A stretch of 64,000 bases of DNA, from assembly GCA_910576205.1 (NCBI GenBank), contig CAJTHL010000017.1, positions 30,702 through 94,701 of the forward strand, given 5' to 3'. The DNA comes from Clostridia bacterium (lineage in GTDB: Bacteria > Bacillota > Clostridia > Lachnospirales > Lachnospiraceae). Below the pieces are notes generated by a model. It was not told where the DNA came from. It ran no database searches and saw nothing but the letters and a program-made list of their open reading frames with translations. The position numbers were made by a program, and so were the translations under genes. Position 1 is the stretch's first letter. Each line of letters begins with the position of its first letter. Shown piece by piece: positions 32,364-40,949 of the stretch.

Positions 32364-33590
32364 TTACTTTATATCAGACTTTACACGCTTCCTGTGTGCA
32401 GCCGCTGCGCCTGGGACTGGTTTCTGGCAGCAGCTTAGCCGTCCTGTCCCATTGGCGTCTGTCTCATAGGAAAACAGCGGCTCCAGGCGGATAGCGCCCT
32501 CCTCATACCCGGAAACTTTCGTGATCTCCAGCACCTTTCTGCTTCCGTCCGGCAAACGTCCAAGATGAATAAAAAGGTCTATGGCGGAAGCAATCTGGCG
32601 GCGGACAGCCTCCAGAGGGATATCCATGCCCATTAATACCATCATTTCCAGGCGGCTTAGCATATCCGCCGTGCTGTTGGCATGGCCTGTGCTTAGGGAA
32701 CCGTCATGCCCCGTATTCATAGCCTGCAGCATGTCCACCGCCTCGCTTCCCCGCACTTCTCCCACCAGAATTCTGTCCGGCCGCATCCGAAGGGCCGCCC
32801 GGATGAGATCCCTTATGGTAATCTCCCCGGTTCCCTCCGTGTTGGCGTTTCTCGCCTCCAGACTGACCAGATTGGGGACATGGCGGATTTGGAGCTCCGC
32901 GTTGTCCTCAATGGTAATCACACGCTCCTGCACCGGAATGAACTGGGACAGGGCGTTTAAAAATGTAGTTTTTCCAGAGCCTGTGCCACCGCTGATAAAA
33001 AGATTCCTGCCTGTGGCAACCGCCTCCTTGAGAAAATCCACCGCCTCCTGGGTCACAGACCCCCAGGCCACAAGCTGCTCCATGGTGATGGGTTCCCTGG
33101 GGAATCTGCGGATGGTAACAATAGGGCCGTTTAGCGCCACCGGATCCAGAACCACGTTTACCCTGGCCCCGTCGGGCAGGCGCGCGTCGGCAATGGGGTG
33201 GGCTTTGGATACCGCCCGGTTGGAAAAGCTGACAATCTGCTGGACCAGATCTTCCAGCTTCTGCTTTGACGAAAAACGCTTGTCCCATCTGGTCAGCCTT
33301 CCCCCCTTCTCTATAAAGATACTGTCCGGGCCGTTAATCATGATCTCCGTAATGTCCGGATCGTCTACAAGCTCCTGCAGGATATCCAGTCTCCGCATGG
33401 CGTCAAATAAGGCTTTTCGCATCCATTTTTTCTCCGCCAGGCTTAAGCGCTGTTCCCGCCCCCTGTCCAGAATCACCTCGTCAATGATTTCCAGTACTTC
33501 CTCGTCCGACATATCCCGGGACAAATCCAGCCGCCCCAGTACCTGTTCCTTTAACAGTTTTCCTTTTTCTTCCAGCTCTCTGTCCTTCAT
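32364..33590 (-). CDS. cpaF: TadA/CpaF family pilus secretion ATPase
   Basis: A 408-residue hexameric ATPase of type II/IV secretion systems. FISGGTGSGKTTFLNAL is Walker A, RILVGEVRGSEAVDML Walker B region, RHVPNLVSLEARNANTEG the Asp/His box area, and NPDGARVNVVLDPVALNGP-like segments the N-terminal domain. ATG 33590 (MKDRELEEK) is preferred to an upstream start inside the TadZ gene. It overlaps TadZ only slightly. The last residues include SCCQKPVPGAAAAHRKRVK, an uncommon basic tail. Confidence 0.95.
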   Translation of the reverse strand: MKDRELEEKGKLLKEQVLGRLDLSRDMSDEEVLEIIDEVILDRGREQRLSLAEKKWMRKALFDAMRRLDILQELVDDPDITEIMINGPDSIFIEKGGRLTRWDKRFSSKQKLEDLVQQIVSFSNRAVSKAHPIADARLPDGARVNVVLDPVALNGPIVTIRRFPREPITMEQLVAWGSVTQEAVDFLKEAVATGRNLFISGGTGSGKTTFLNALSQFIPVQERVITIEDNAELQIRHVPNLVSLEARNANTEGTGEITIRDLIRAALRMRPDRILVGEVRGSEAVDMLQAMNTGHDGSLSTGHANSTADMLSRLEMMVLMGMDIPLEAVRRQIASAIDLFIHLGRLPDGSRKVLEITKVSGYEEGAIRLEPLFSYETDANGTGRLSCCQKPVPGAAAAHRKRVKSDIK

Positions 33591-33600
33591 CTGTCTGTAT

Positions 33601-34596
33601 TCACCAATCCTCCAGCTCCTCCGCAAATCTGCTTATCTCGTCCGGGATTCCGGCCATGCTCTTTGCCGTCTTTGCGTTTTGTATCTTTGGCAGCCTGATC
33701 TTTTGTATGGCTTCTCTTAAATTCTCAAATCCTCTCTCATCCAACATTTTGTCAAACTGTTTCACTTTCGCCTGCGACACTGGGTCTTCCAGAACAGGCA
33801 TATAGATACGGCCGCATCTTCCCAGCAGTTCCGCCATCCCCTGGATACAATCTGAGAAATCCAGGATTAGGCATTCGTACCCGGCATCCGTGACCAGACG
33901 TTCCAATAGCACCTCCCATTCCTCCTCTGTGACGGAAAGCAGATCTTCGGGAGAGCGGACCGGGGAAATGTAATCCAGATTTCCAAAGCTCAGCGTCATG
34001 CTCTTAAGCTTAAACAGAAATCCCTGCTTTCCCTTTTTCAGAAAATAGAGCAGATCCCCCAGGTTCCATTCACAATCCGTTACAAACAACTGTTCAAAGC
34101 CGGAATAAGGCTCCAGATTCAGATACAGCGTCTTCCTCTTTCTTCCGCACACGGCTCCAAGCGCCAGTGAGAAGGCAGTTTTTCCCACCCTTCCCACCGG
34201 TGAGTACACTCCGTACAGCCTCACCTCCTTCTTCAGAAGCGCCGCCTGCAGAAAAGGCTGCGCCTCCTCCGCGTAATAGTACAACGCCTCCCGGATAATC
34301 TTTTCCGCCGACTGGTACTTATAAATCGCCGGGTCCTCCTCCAGGCCTTTTGGGACCTGTCCTTTTGTCAGCAGGATTTTTCTGCCTGTGTACAGGCCCT
34401 CCATGTCTTCTGCCGCCATATCGGCGGAAATCAGAAGCACCTCAATCTCCTCCTGCCCCAAAAAGTTCTCAAGCGCCTTCCTGGAAGAAAAGGCCCTAAC
34501 GTAAAAGGGGCTCACCTGTCTCTCATTCAGATACTCCATAAGCCGGCCCGCATAAGCTTCCTCCGGGTCACAGACTGCCAGTATTCTGTTCTTCAA
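33601..34596 (-). CDS. tadZ: TadZ/CpaE-like pilus localisation ATPase
   Basis: A 331-residue protein with an N-terminal receiver-like domain (ILAVCDPEEAYAGRLMEYL, VLLISADM) and a C-terminal MinD/ParA-type domain. GVYSPVGRVGKTAFSLALG is the deviant Walker A, ECLILDFSD Walker B and RIYMPVLEDP the following strand. These proteins position the Tad machine. The TTG at 34596, behind AGGAGGAGCGAT, overlaps the peptidase stop (TTGA). A longer frame upstream shadows that gene. Confidence 0.85.
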   Translation of the reverse strand: MKNRILAVCDPEEAYAGRLMEYLNERQVSPFYVRAFSSRKALENFLGQEEIEVLLISADMAAEDMEGLYTGRKILLTKGQVPKGLEEDPAIYKYQSAEKIIREALYYYAEEAQPFLQAALLKKEVRLYGVYSPVGRVGKTAFSLALGAVCGRKRKTLYLNLEPYSGFEQLFVTDCEWNLGDLLYFLKKGKQGFLFKLKSMTLSFGNLDYISPVRSPEDLLSVTEEEWEVLLERLVTDAGYECLILDFSDCIQGMAELLGRCGRIYMPVLEDPVSQAKVKQFDKMLDERGFENLREAIQKIRLPKIQNAKTAKSMAGIPDEISRFAEELEDW

Positions 34597-35111
34597 ATCG
34601 CTCCTCCTATGATACAGATCAACACTGCAAATAAGATGCAGACCGACAAATGGATTACCGCGTCCTCCTCCTGGAACGGCTGCCCGTAAGGCCTCCACCG
34701 GTTTTCCCGGAGACTTTGTCCCACATAGGAAGCCAGATAGGAAAACCTACTGGAAAAGCTCTTTTTTCTAAGCATTTTCAAGAATGCCGCCGCCCCGCCC
34801 AGTAAAAGGCTCCACAGCAGACATTCCGGCATGGCTTCCATCCCCAGAAACGCGCCTGCCACGGCAAGCAGCTTAACATCCCCCGCACCCACGGCTCCGA
34901 AGGCGAAGAGGGGAAACGTCAGTACAAACGGAAGAAGCACGCCGCCTGCAAAGACCCGGATCCCGCCTATTCCCGCCACCTGGAGCTGATAGGCCAGTCC
35001 CAGAATAAATCCCGCAGCAATCAGATTATTTTTAATCTTTCCTGTCAGAAAATCGCTTAACATCGCCGCATTTAAAATGACAGCCAGAACACAGGCTCCC
35101 CAAATGCGCAA
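34593..35111 (-). CDS. cpaA: A24 prepilin peptidase, CpaA/TadV type (first of two)
   Basis: A 172-residue membrane aspartyl protease. AMLSDFLTGKIKNNLI and FGAVGAGDVKLLAVAGAFLG contain the two catalytic Asp residues. TTG at 35111 is chosen because GAGAGGTGAAAAT precedes it; ATG upstream lacks a site. It is at the head of the Tad operon, downstream of bofA, and its stop overlaps tadZ by four bases. Confidence 0.88.
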   Translation of the reverse strand: MRIWGACVLAVILNAAMLSDFLTGKIKNNLIAAGFILGLAYQLQVAGIGGIRVFAGGVLLPFVLTFPLFAFGAVGAGDVKLLAVAGAFLGMEAMPECLLWSLLLGGAAAFLKMLRKKSFSSRFSYLASYVGQSLRENRWRPYGQPFQEEDAVIHLSVCILFAVLICIIGGAI

Positions 35112-35239
35112 ATTTTCACCTCTCTTTCCATGAACTCCACTCATTGGAAACTTTGATCCGATTGGATCCTGATTTAGACAAACGTTTATCGTAGGCACAT
35201 TATATGCCCTGCCAGTGGGATTTGTAAATTGGCAAATTT

Positions 35240-35431
35240 TCACAAAATTGCAAAGGCCGCAATTCCAAAAAGCAGTCCCAGGCCGCTAAAACCAAGGGCT
35301 CCCACTGTCAAAAGGCTCACAAAATTTAATCCCACCGAGACAGATACTCCCATGGCGGCAAAGAGAATATTCAGTGTCTGAATCCCCACCGCCCCGTATA
35401 CCATCCGCAAAAAGAAATTTAACACTTTCAT
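35240..35431 (-). CDS. bofA: BofA-like pro-sigma-K processing inhibitor
   Basis: A 63-residue membrane protein: KVLNFFLRMVYGAVGIQTLN, then LNFVSLLTVGALGFSGLGLLFG, matching the BofA family that restrains SpoIVFB in sporulation. It is divergent from the DUF2508 (YaaL-like) gene, and in Bacillus subtilis yaaL and bofA are adjacent too. It is upstream of the Tad cluster by 128 bases and may share its transcript. Confidence 0.88.
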   Translation of the reverse strand: MKVLNFFLRMVYGAVGIQTLNILFAAMGVSVSVGLNFVSLLTVGALGFSGLGLLFGIAAFAIL

Positions 35432-35586
35432 AAGGAACCTGATCCCGTCCTTTTTTTCATTATTATGAAAGAATTATCCAGAATATGCTAATTTTAGTAT
35501 AAACCGCATTTTTTCTGACTATACTAGAGGTAAAACAAGCCAGAAAATGGCGGAACCATCTGTCAGATTCAGAAAGTGGGGATTTT

Positions 35587-35805
35587 ATGAAGAAAACACG
35601 GGAACAGGACGTAAATGCCAGGCAGCAGCTTCTGGACGATCTGCACCAGACAAAAAATGCCCTGGAGGCGGCTTATTCAAATTTTGAGAATGTAATCGAC
35701 CCGGATCTGATCGACTGTTATACTTATGAAATCTACGCAGTTCAGAAGCGCTATAAATTTCTGCTGGAACAGGCGCGGCAAATGGATTTGCAGGCATTTT
35801 TCTAG
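35587..35805 (+). CDS. DUF2508 (YaaL-like) protein
   Basis: A 72-residue cytoplasmic helical protein: LLDDLHQTKNALEAAYSNFENV and DPDLIDCYTYEIYAVQKRYKFLL match DUF2508. Function is unknown, but the gene is next to bofA in many Firmicutes. GTGGGGATTTT precedes the ATG. A strong hairpin terminator follows. Confidence 0.85.
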   Translation: MKKTREQDVNARQQLLDDLHQTKNALEAAYSNFENVIDPDLIDCYTYEIYAVQKRYKFLLEQARQMDLQAFF

Positions 35806-35810
35806 CCTGG

Positions 35811-35854
35811 AAGAGAGGACAGCCACTTTGCAAAGGGCTGTCCTCTCTTAATTT
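35811..35854. terminator. Bidirectional intrinsic terminator
   Basis: AAGAGAGGACAGCC and GGCTGTCCTCTCTT form a perfect 14-bp stem, with TTAATTTT on the right side. It ends the DUF2508 gene and the convergent URO-D gene. Confidence 0.85.
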
Positions 35855-36912
35855 TACCGCTTTCTCAGCTTTTCGAACACCTCATTGTAATAGAGGGCGT
35901 TTTCCACCGGGGTATTGGAGGGGATGTGATTCCCCACCGCCATAAAGAATCCCGGATATTTCTTTCCGATATCCATACAGCGTTTTACCTCCTGGTAAAT
36001 ATCCTCCTTATTTTTACTCAGCAGGATACGGGTATCCGCGTTTCCTATAAACACATGGGTTTTTCCGTATGTTTCCGCCACATGGGCCATATCCACCGTA
36101 GGCTCCAGCACAAAACCATGGACGCCGCAGCCGGCCACGTCTCCCAAAAACTGGGTGTAGTTCCCGTCGGAGGTAAAGATAATCTTTTTTCCCGCCTCCA
36201 ATAGCGGAGCAAAAAGTTTCTTATAGTTGGGAAAAACATATTTTCTGTACCATTCCGGCCTGGCAAAAGCCCCGGCGGTCCAGGTTATATCATCGTGTAC
36301 CTTCACGATAGGAGCCTCACAGTCGGCCAGGGCGTCGAAATACTGCTGTACCCACTGGGCATAGCGGTTGGCCGTCTCCCCAAATCCCTCTGGCTCAAGT
36401 CCCAGAATTAGCAGGAAAATATCCCACCCGAAAATCTCCAGTAGCCCGGAAACCAGGGTAATATAAACGCCCGTAGTGTTTACCGCGTCTGGTACCAGCT
36501 GACAGCGTTTCCGGTAATCCTGGTTAAAGTCCTCCACAAGTTTCCTGTGATCCAGCTTCCCGTACACCTCCATGGGCTGGAAATCCAGCGCCTCCTCCGG
36601 CTCTTCAAAGGGACAGTAAATCTCCGGGTCATAATCCGTCCCGTCCGTGGCGTAGACTGCATGGCCCATCTTCGTCCTGCATTTCTCAAGCCCCTGGTTG
36701 TGAATCAGGATATTCCAGACAAACCCGTAATCCCAGGCCCTCTGAAACGCGCCGGAGGCCTTCTCCTGTACTTCCCTGGAGCTGTCGGAGTATACGGGAA
36801 TCCCCGTCACCTCCCGCACAAGATCCCAGTGAAACTCCGCGGAATACTCTGTGCGGGGCACCTTTTCCGGCATCTCCAGATTCATGGCTGCCCATCCGTC
36901 TGCATAGGACAT
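35854..36912 (-). CDS. URO-D superfamily protein (copy 1, lacking the HxCG zinc motif)
   Basis: A 352-residue protein of the uroporphyrinogen decarboxylase superfamily, which also contains cobalamin-dependent methyltransferases. VKVHDDITWTAGAFARPEWYRKYVFPNYKKLF is typical (seen in parts: VKVHDDI, RPEWYRKYVFP). At the place where methyltransferase members have HxCG it has FTSDGN, and near the end GNHIPSNTPVENAL. The first motif of true HemE (FMRQAGR) is absent. ATG 36912 is preceded by AGGAGGAAAAATT. It is the last gene of the glycan cluster; substrate unknown. Confidence 0.85.
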   Translation of the reverse strand: MSYADGWAAMNLEMPEKVPRTEYSAEFHWDLVREVTGIPVYSDSSREVQEKASGAFQRAWDYGFVWNILIHNQGLEKCRTKMGHAVYATDGTDYDPEIYCPFEEPEEALDFQPMEVYGKLDHRKLVEDFNQDYRKRCQLVPDAVNTTGVYITLVSGLLEIFGWDIFLLILGLEPEGFGETANRYAQWVQQYFDALADCEAPIVKVHDDITWTAGAFARPEWYRKYVFPNYKKLFAPLLEAGKKIIFTSDGNYTQFLGDVAGCGVHGFVLEPTVDMAHVAETYGKTHVFIGNADTRILLSKNKEDIYQEVKRCMDIGKKYPGFFMAVGNHIPSNTPVENALYYNEVFEKLRKR

Positions 36913-36949
36913 AATTTTTCCTCCTCTCTTTCCAGAATTTCCCTTCTGT

Positions 36950-38011
36950 TTACAAAAATTTCTTCCGCGCCTCATAAAGCGCCAGAATATTTTCCACTGG
37001 CACATCTCCCTCAAAATCCTGGCTGGGGGCCAGAATATATCCGCCGTTCACATTCATGGTTTCAATGACATACTCCGCCTCCCGCTTCACCTCCTCCGGG
37101 GTTCCAAGGGGAAGCAGCTTCTGGGTATCCACGCCTCCCTGGAAGGCAATCCGGTCGCCAAATTCCGCCTTGAGAGCCGCCACCTCCATTCCGGCTACCT
37201 TCTGCACCGGCTCCAGCATGTCCACGCCGCACGCAATGAGATTGGGAATGATTCTGCTGACTGCCCCACAGGAATGCTGCATATAATAGCAGCCGTATCT
37301 ATGAGCCAGAGACGTAAGCTTCCTGGTGTTTCCGGCAAAATAAGTATCCCACATATCCGGGCTGAACAGCAGGCTTTTCTGGGTACCATAGTCGTCACAG
37401 CAGCAGAGAATATCAATGGCTCCATCCCCTGCCTCCAGCATCCGCTCATAAAGCTCCAGGTAAAACTGGCTGTAGCGGTTTAGCATAGCCTCCACCAGCT
37501 CCGGCTCCTCCGCCATAAGCAGGTAAAACTCCTCCGCCGGGCAGAAATAGGTAAATACCTGGTATGGGCCGGGCCAGCCGATGCGGACTGCCTTGTCCCT
37601 GTGCCGGTCACAGAACCGTTTCACCGCCTCGTAATCATAATCCTCAGGACTTGGCCACTGGCAGAACTTTTCCAGCTCTTCCATAGTCCGGACTCCCTGT
37701 AGGGGAAACTGTACCGTGTGGGCATTATACTCCACGCCGTTCCACTTATTTATATAGCGATAGCCAAAAGGATGCGTATACACGGTTTCGCCGTCTGCTC
37801 TCTGGAATGTGGGAAGCTCTTGTCCCTTGTAAGGGGGCAGGGCCATAATCCGCGTGTCAATGTCCAGACGCTCCATAACCACGTCTGTGTCCTCTGTCTG
37901 AAATGCCTTCTTTAATTTCTCCCACGCTGTTTCCACACACTGCATGGTGGCCGGCACCCGGTCCGGCGTCTTTCTGGCAATAGCGGTGCGCACCCGTTCT
38001 TTACTTGTCAT
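36950..38011 (-). CDS. URO-D superfamily protein (copy 2, with HSCG motif)
   Basis: A 353-residue relative of copy 1. KERVRTAIARKTPDRVP is the family's N-terminus, RIGWPGPYQVF and DYGTQKSLLFSPDMWDTYFAGN the central strands, and CYYMQHSCGAVSRIIPNLIACGVDMLEP carries the HxCG found in zinc-dependent corrinoid methyltransferases (MtaA type). The third Cys of those enzymes, near the C-terminus, is not evident (ILAPSQDFEGDVPVEN). No corrinoid protein is encoded nearby. Start 38011 follows GAATAAGGAGTG. Confidence 0.87.
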   Translation of the reverse strand: MTSKERVRTAIARKTPDRVPATMQCVETAWEKLKKAFQTEDTDVVMERLDIDTRIMALPPYKGQELPTFQRADGETVYTHPFGYRYINKWNGVEYNAHTVQFPLQGVRTMEELEKFCQWPSPEDYDYEAVKRFCDRHRDKAVRIGWPGPYQVFTYFCPAEEFYLLMAEEPELVEAMLNRYSQFYLELYERMLEAGDGAIDILCCCDDYGTQKSLLFSPDMWDTYFAGNTRKLTSLAHRYGCYYMQHSCGAVSRIIPNLIACGVDMLEPVQKVAGMEVAALKAEFGDRIAFQGGVDTQKLLPLGTPEEVKREAEYVIETMNVNGGYILAPSQDFEGDVPVENILALYEARKKFL

Positions 38012-38048
38012 TTTCCTACACTCCTTATTCTTTTTTTGCGGGGGAAGA

Positions 38049-40100
38049 TCAGTTCTCATAACGGATTTCAATCATCTGATGACCCCGTATCTCCGGCACC
38101 TCAAACGTAACGGAGCCTCCCGCCTCCTCAAAGGGCAGCTCCCTTCCCTGGGGCTGACACAGCACAGAACCAACCTTTTTCTCCACCTCTACCTGGCACC
38201 GGATATGAAACAGAGGAATTACATCCTCTATCACGTCAATCATTTCACATCTCCGCTCCGGAATATAGTGGAGCAGATGCACAATTCTCCGGTTTTCTGC
38301 CTTCTGGTCATTGACTGCCAGAAGCATGGAGGAGGGGCCATTGTGTCTGGCAATCCTCCCGCCCAGAAGCAGATCTATGGCGTCCTGGACCATCTTTTTG
38401 CACCAGAGAGGCCCGTTATACTGATACTGGGTAAATACCGGATGGGAAAAATAAATGCTGTTTCCCTTCTGGATAACCGCCGGCTGGGCCTTCTCCCCAG
38501 AGCAGGGCGACTGTCTGTGGGAGCAGAAATGCCGGTAATCCCGGTCAAAAACGCTTCCGTAAGCGTCCGCCAGTATTTCCGCTTCTTTCGTCCCGGTTAC
38601 ATTCAGGCCTCTGCTATACATTACATGATAGGTCCGGGGAAGCTCCTTTCCTATCTTGTCCCCAGGCAGAATGTACTGGCAGTAATCGCCCTTTTCCATG
38701 CTTACCCCCACTGTCTCCTGCCCCCAGACATTCTCTGGCTGCTGCGCTTTTTTCACTGCGCCTATATCCATGGCAAACTGGCTTTCATCCGGCAAAAGCC
38801 CGGATTTACAGGTAAAGAGAACCTTTCCGCCAGCCTGCATATAGGCCTCCAGCTTGTCTGCAAGACGTTTTTCCACAGGAATCTCATCCGGCAGAATCAA
38901 AAGCTTATACTTCCCATAGTCGCTGTGGGAATCCACCACGTCAAATTGCAGGGCGCTCTCCTGCAGCATCCGTACGGCTCCCTGTAGGGATTTGGGAAGG
39001 TACATATCCGCCCCGCTTAAAAATTCCTCCGGCGTAAACACCCCGATCTCTGTCACCGGTGTAATATCCTTACACCAGGGCTCCTTCTCCTCCACCTGGC
39101 TGTACACGGCGCCAATGAGATCATACACCGCAGGCGTCAGTTTCCCATCCGGGTTTAGCTGATCTCCGATCAGACATCCAGAACCCATGGCCAGCATATG
39201 GAAACACTCAAATTCCAGGGCCGCCTGGTTTTTGTAAGAATGAAAATCCCCCCACATGGTGTGGAATTTCCCCGTGTGGGAGAGGTACTCCTTTCCCAGC
39301 GTCCTGACATAGCGCACGGTAGAGGGAAAATGCAGGTAACCCCAGATACCGCTGGGCAAAGATTCCAGTTCAAAATGCGTGTAGCTGGCCTCTGATTCCC
39401 TCTGGGCCGTTCCGATGTGACCCTTGTTATAGAAAACCGTAGCCTCCGGCGCTTTACCCTTTATCAATTCCGTCATTTCCTGCTGCCACTCGTTGATGCT
39501 TTTCTGGGAGAACGCAAGCCTGTCCTTTAGAAGAAGCGGGTTATACCCCTGCCTTAGCATCTTGTCTTTACAGACTGGGCACATGCAGGCCACAGGACTT
39601 ACAATATCCAGAAATATCCCGTCCACCGGATTAAATTCCTCCAGAATTTCCTCCACATGCCTCTTTAAAAATGTCCGGTAGGACGTGTTAAGACAAAGCC
39701 TCTCATAAAATCCCGCCTCCTTTGGAAGCTGTGGGCCTCCGTCCCCAATAGACTGGCCGTTTTCGTCCACACAGAGCCAGTCCCTGTGTCTCTGGGCCGT
39801 ATAGTAGTCCCACTGTACCGTAGTATATACCGGAGTCCGGATTCCCACGGCGTGGCAGGCCTCTATCTGCTCTTTCAAAAGATTTTTATTAACAAGGCCC
39901 GGGTGAATGCGCTCTGGGTTTAACCGGGAATCATAGTAGATCATTCCATGGTGGCACCTGGCAAAAACCGTAATGGAATTTACGTGGGCCCTTTTAAGCG
40001 TTTCCGCAAATTCCCGGGGCCGGAAATCCTTTCCAATCCCGCCGATCAGCTCGCTGGTGTGAAAATCCAGATGAATCTGCCTGAATCTTAATTTATCCAT
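38049..40100 (-). CDS. GHL6-type glycoside hydrolase with beta-galactosidase trimerisation-like domain
   Basis: A 683-residue cytoplasmic protein. The N-terminal half (LDFHTSELIGGIG, NSITVFARCHHGMIYYDS, NPVDGIFLDIVSPVACMCPVC) is a TIM-barrel of the hypothetical glycosyl hydrolase 6 kind. The middle (TEIGVFTPEEF, LLILPDEIPVEKRLADKLEAYMQ) resembles the beta-galactosidase trimerisation domain. A beta-sandwich end (RGHQMIEIRYEN) follows. No signal peptide. In operon with an ABC importer, so it probably acts on an imported oligosaccharide. Start follows AAAAGGAGGGTTTAAAA. Confidence 0.82.
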   Translation of the reverse strand: MDKLRFRQIHLDFHTSELIGGIGKDFRPREFAETLKRAHVNSITVFARCHHGMIYYDSRLNPERIHPGLVNKNLLKEQIEACHAVGIRTPVYTTVQWDYYTAQRHRDWLCVDENGQSIGDGGPQLPKEAGFYERLCLNTSYRTFLKRHVEEILEEFNPVDGIFLDIVSPVACMCPVCKDKMLRQGYNPLLLKDRLAFSQKSINEWQQEMTELIKGKAPEATVFYNKGHIGTAQRESEASYTHFELESLPSGIWGYLHFPSTVRYVRTLGKEYLSHTGKFHTMWGDFHSYKNQAALEFECFHMLAMGSGCLIGDQLNPDGKLTPAVYDLIGAVYSQVEEKEPWCKDITPVTEIGVFTPEEFLSGADMYLPKSLQGAVRMLQESALQFDVVDSHSDYGKYKLLILPDEIPVEKRLADKLEAYMQAGGKVLFTCKSGLLPDESQFAMDIGAVKKAQQPENVWGQETVGVSMEKGDYCQYILPGDKIGKELPRTYHVMYSRGLNVTGTKEAEILADAYGSVFDRDYRHFCSHRQSPCSGEKAQPAVIQKGNSIYFSHPVFTQYQYNGPLWCKKMVQDAIDLLLGGRIARHNGPSSMLLAVNDQKAENRRIVHLLHYIPERRCEMIDVIEDVIPLFHIRCQVEVEKKVGSVLCQPQGRELPFEEAGGSVTFEVPEIRGHQMIEIRYEN

Positions 40101-40115
40101 TTTTAAACCCTCCTT

Positions 40116-40949
40116 TTATCCCTTGACCGCCCCGGCGGTCATGCCGGCGATAATATTTTCCTGGAATACAAAATAAATCAGCATAGTGGGGAAAACCCCG
40201 ATCATCACTGCGGCGCACATGCCGGGATAGTTGGAAAACCGTTCCCCGGAGAAAGTATTTAATGCCAGCGACACCGTCTGCAAATCATTTCTTTTTAGCA
40301 GAATCAAGGCCAGCATCATCTCATTCCAGGTGCCGATAAAAGACAGCATGCCCATGGTGGCTATGGCCGGCTTTGTGAGAGGCAGCACCATTCTGGTGAA
40401 AACCTGCAGCCCGCTGCACCCGTCGATTCTCCCCGCCTCCAGAAGCTCCCTTGGGAGATCCCGCATAAACCCGCTGATAACAAAGATCATGTAGGGCATG
40501 CCTGTGGCTATGTACACGCAGGTAAGGAACACAAAATTGTTGTAACCGTTTAAGTATTTTGCCATCACCGCAATAGGAATCATCAGAACCTGGGCCGGTA
40601 TCAGCATACCGATTACAAAAAATCCCAGAAGCTTATTGGACATCTTGAAGCGGAACTGGGTAATCACAAAAGCAAGCATACAGCTGATTAAGAGCTGACA
40701 GAGTACCGTAACCACAGTAATCATCAGACTGTTGGAAATGCTTTTTCCAAAGCCCATCTCCGTAAAGAGCCCTGCGTAATTCTCAAAATGCCAGGTCTCC
40801 GGGAGGCCGAACATATTGGTATACATGGTCTTCTGGGTCTTAAAGGAGGTGAGGAAAGTATACACCAGCGGATAGATGGTCACCACCGCCCAGACTCCCA
40901 GTATCAGGTAACAGCCCGCCGTACTCCATTTTGAACGATAACGGTTCAT
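40116..40949 (-). CDS. Carbohydrate ABC transporter permease (MalG type)
   Basis: A 277-residue six-helix permease. VPIAVMAKYLNGYNN, GMPYMIFVISGFMRDLPRELLEAGRIDGCS carries the EAA loop (key: EAGRIDGCS...GFTRMVLPLTKPAI). LKRNDLQTVSLALNTF is typical of MalG-class proteins. It overlaps the MalF-like gene by four bases. Expected to pair with a shared, non-local ATPase, as no ATP-binding gene is in this cluster. Confidence 0.95.
   Translation of the reverse strand: MNRYRSKWSTAGCYLILGVWAVVTIYPLVYTFLTSFKTQKTMYTNMFGLPETWHFENYAGLFTEMGFGKSISNSLMITVVTVLCQLLISCMLAFVITQFRFKMSNKLLGFFVIGMLIPAQVLMIPIAVMAKYLNGYNNFVFLTCVYIATGMPYMIFVISGFMRDLPRELLEAGRIDGCSGLQVFTRMVLPLTKPAIATMGMLSFIGTWNEMMLALILLKRNDLQTVSLALNTFSGERFSNYPGMCAAVMIGVFPTMLIYFVFQENIIAGMTAGAVKG

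Noticed and set aside
32581..33720. A 379-codon plus-strand frame opposite the pilus ATPase
   Set aside because: The minus strand encodes a complete CpaF with Walker motifs; the frame is a shadow.
36950..38011. True uroporphyrinogen decarboxylase (HemE) for heme synthesis
   Set aside because: The HemE substrate-binding motif is absent and the neighbours are sugar-use genes, so only superfamily membership is supported.
37944..38987. A 347-codon plus-strand frame opposite the GHL6 gene
   Set aside because: No ribosome-binding site or domain; opposite strand is a real coupled operon.
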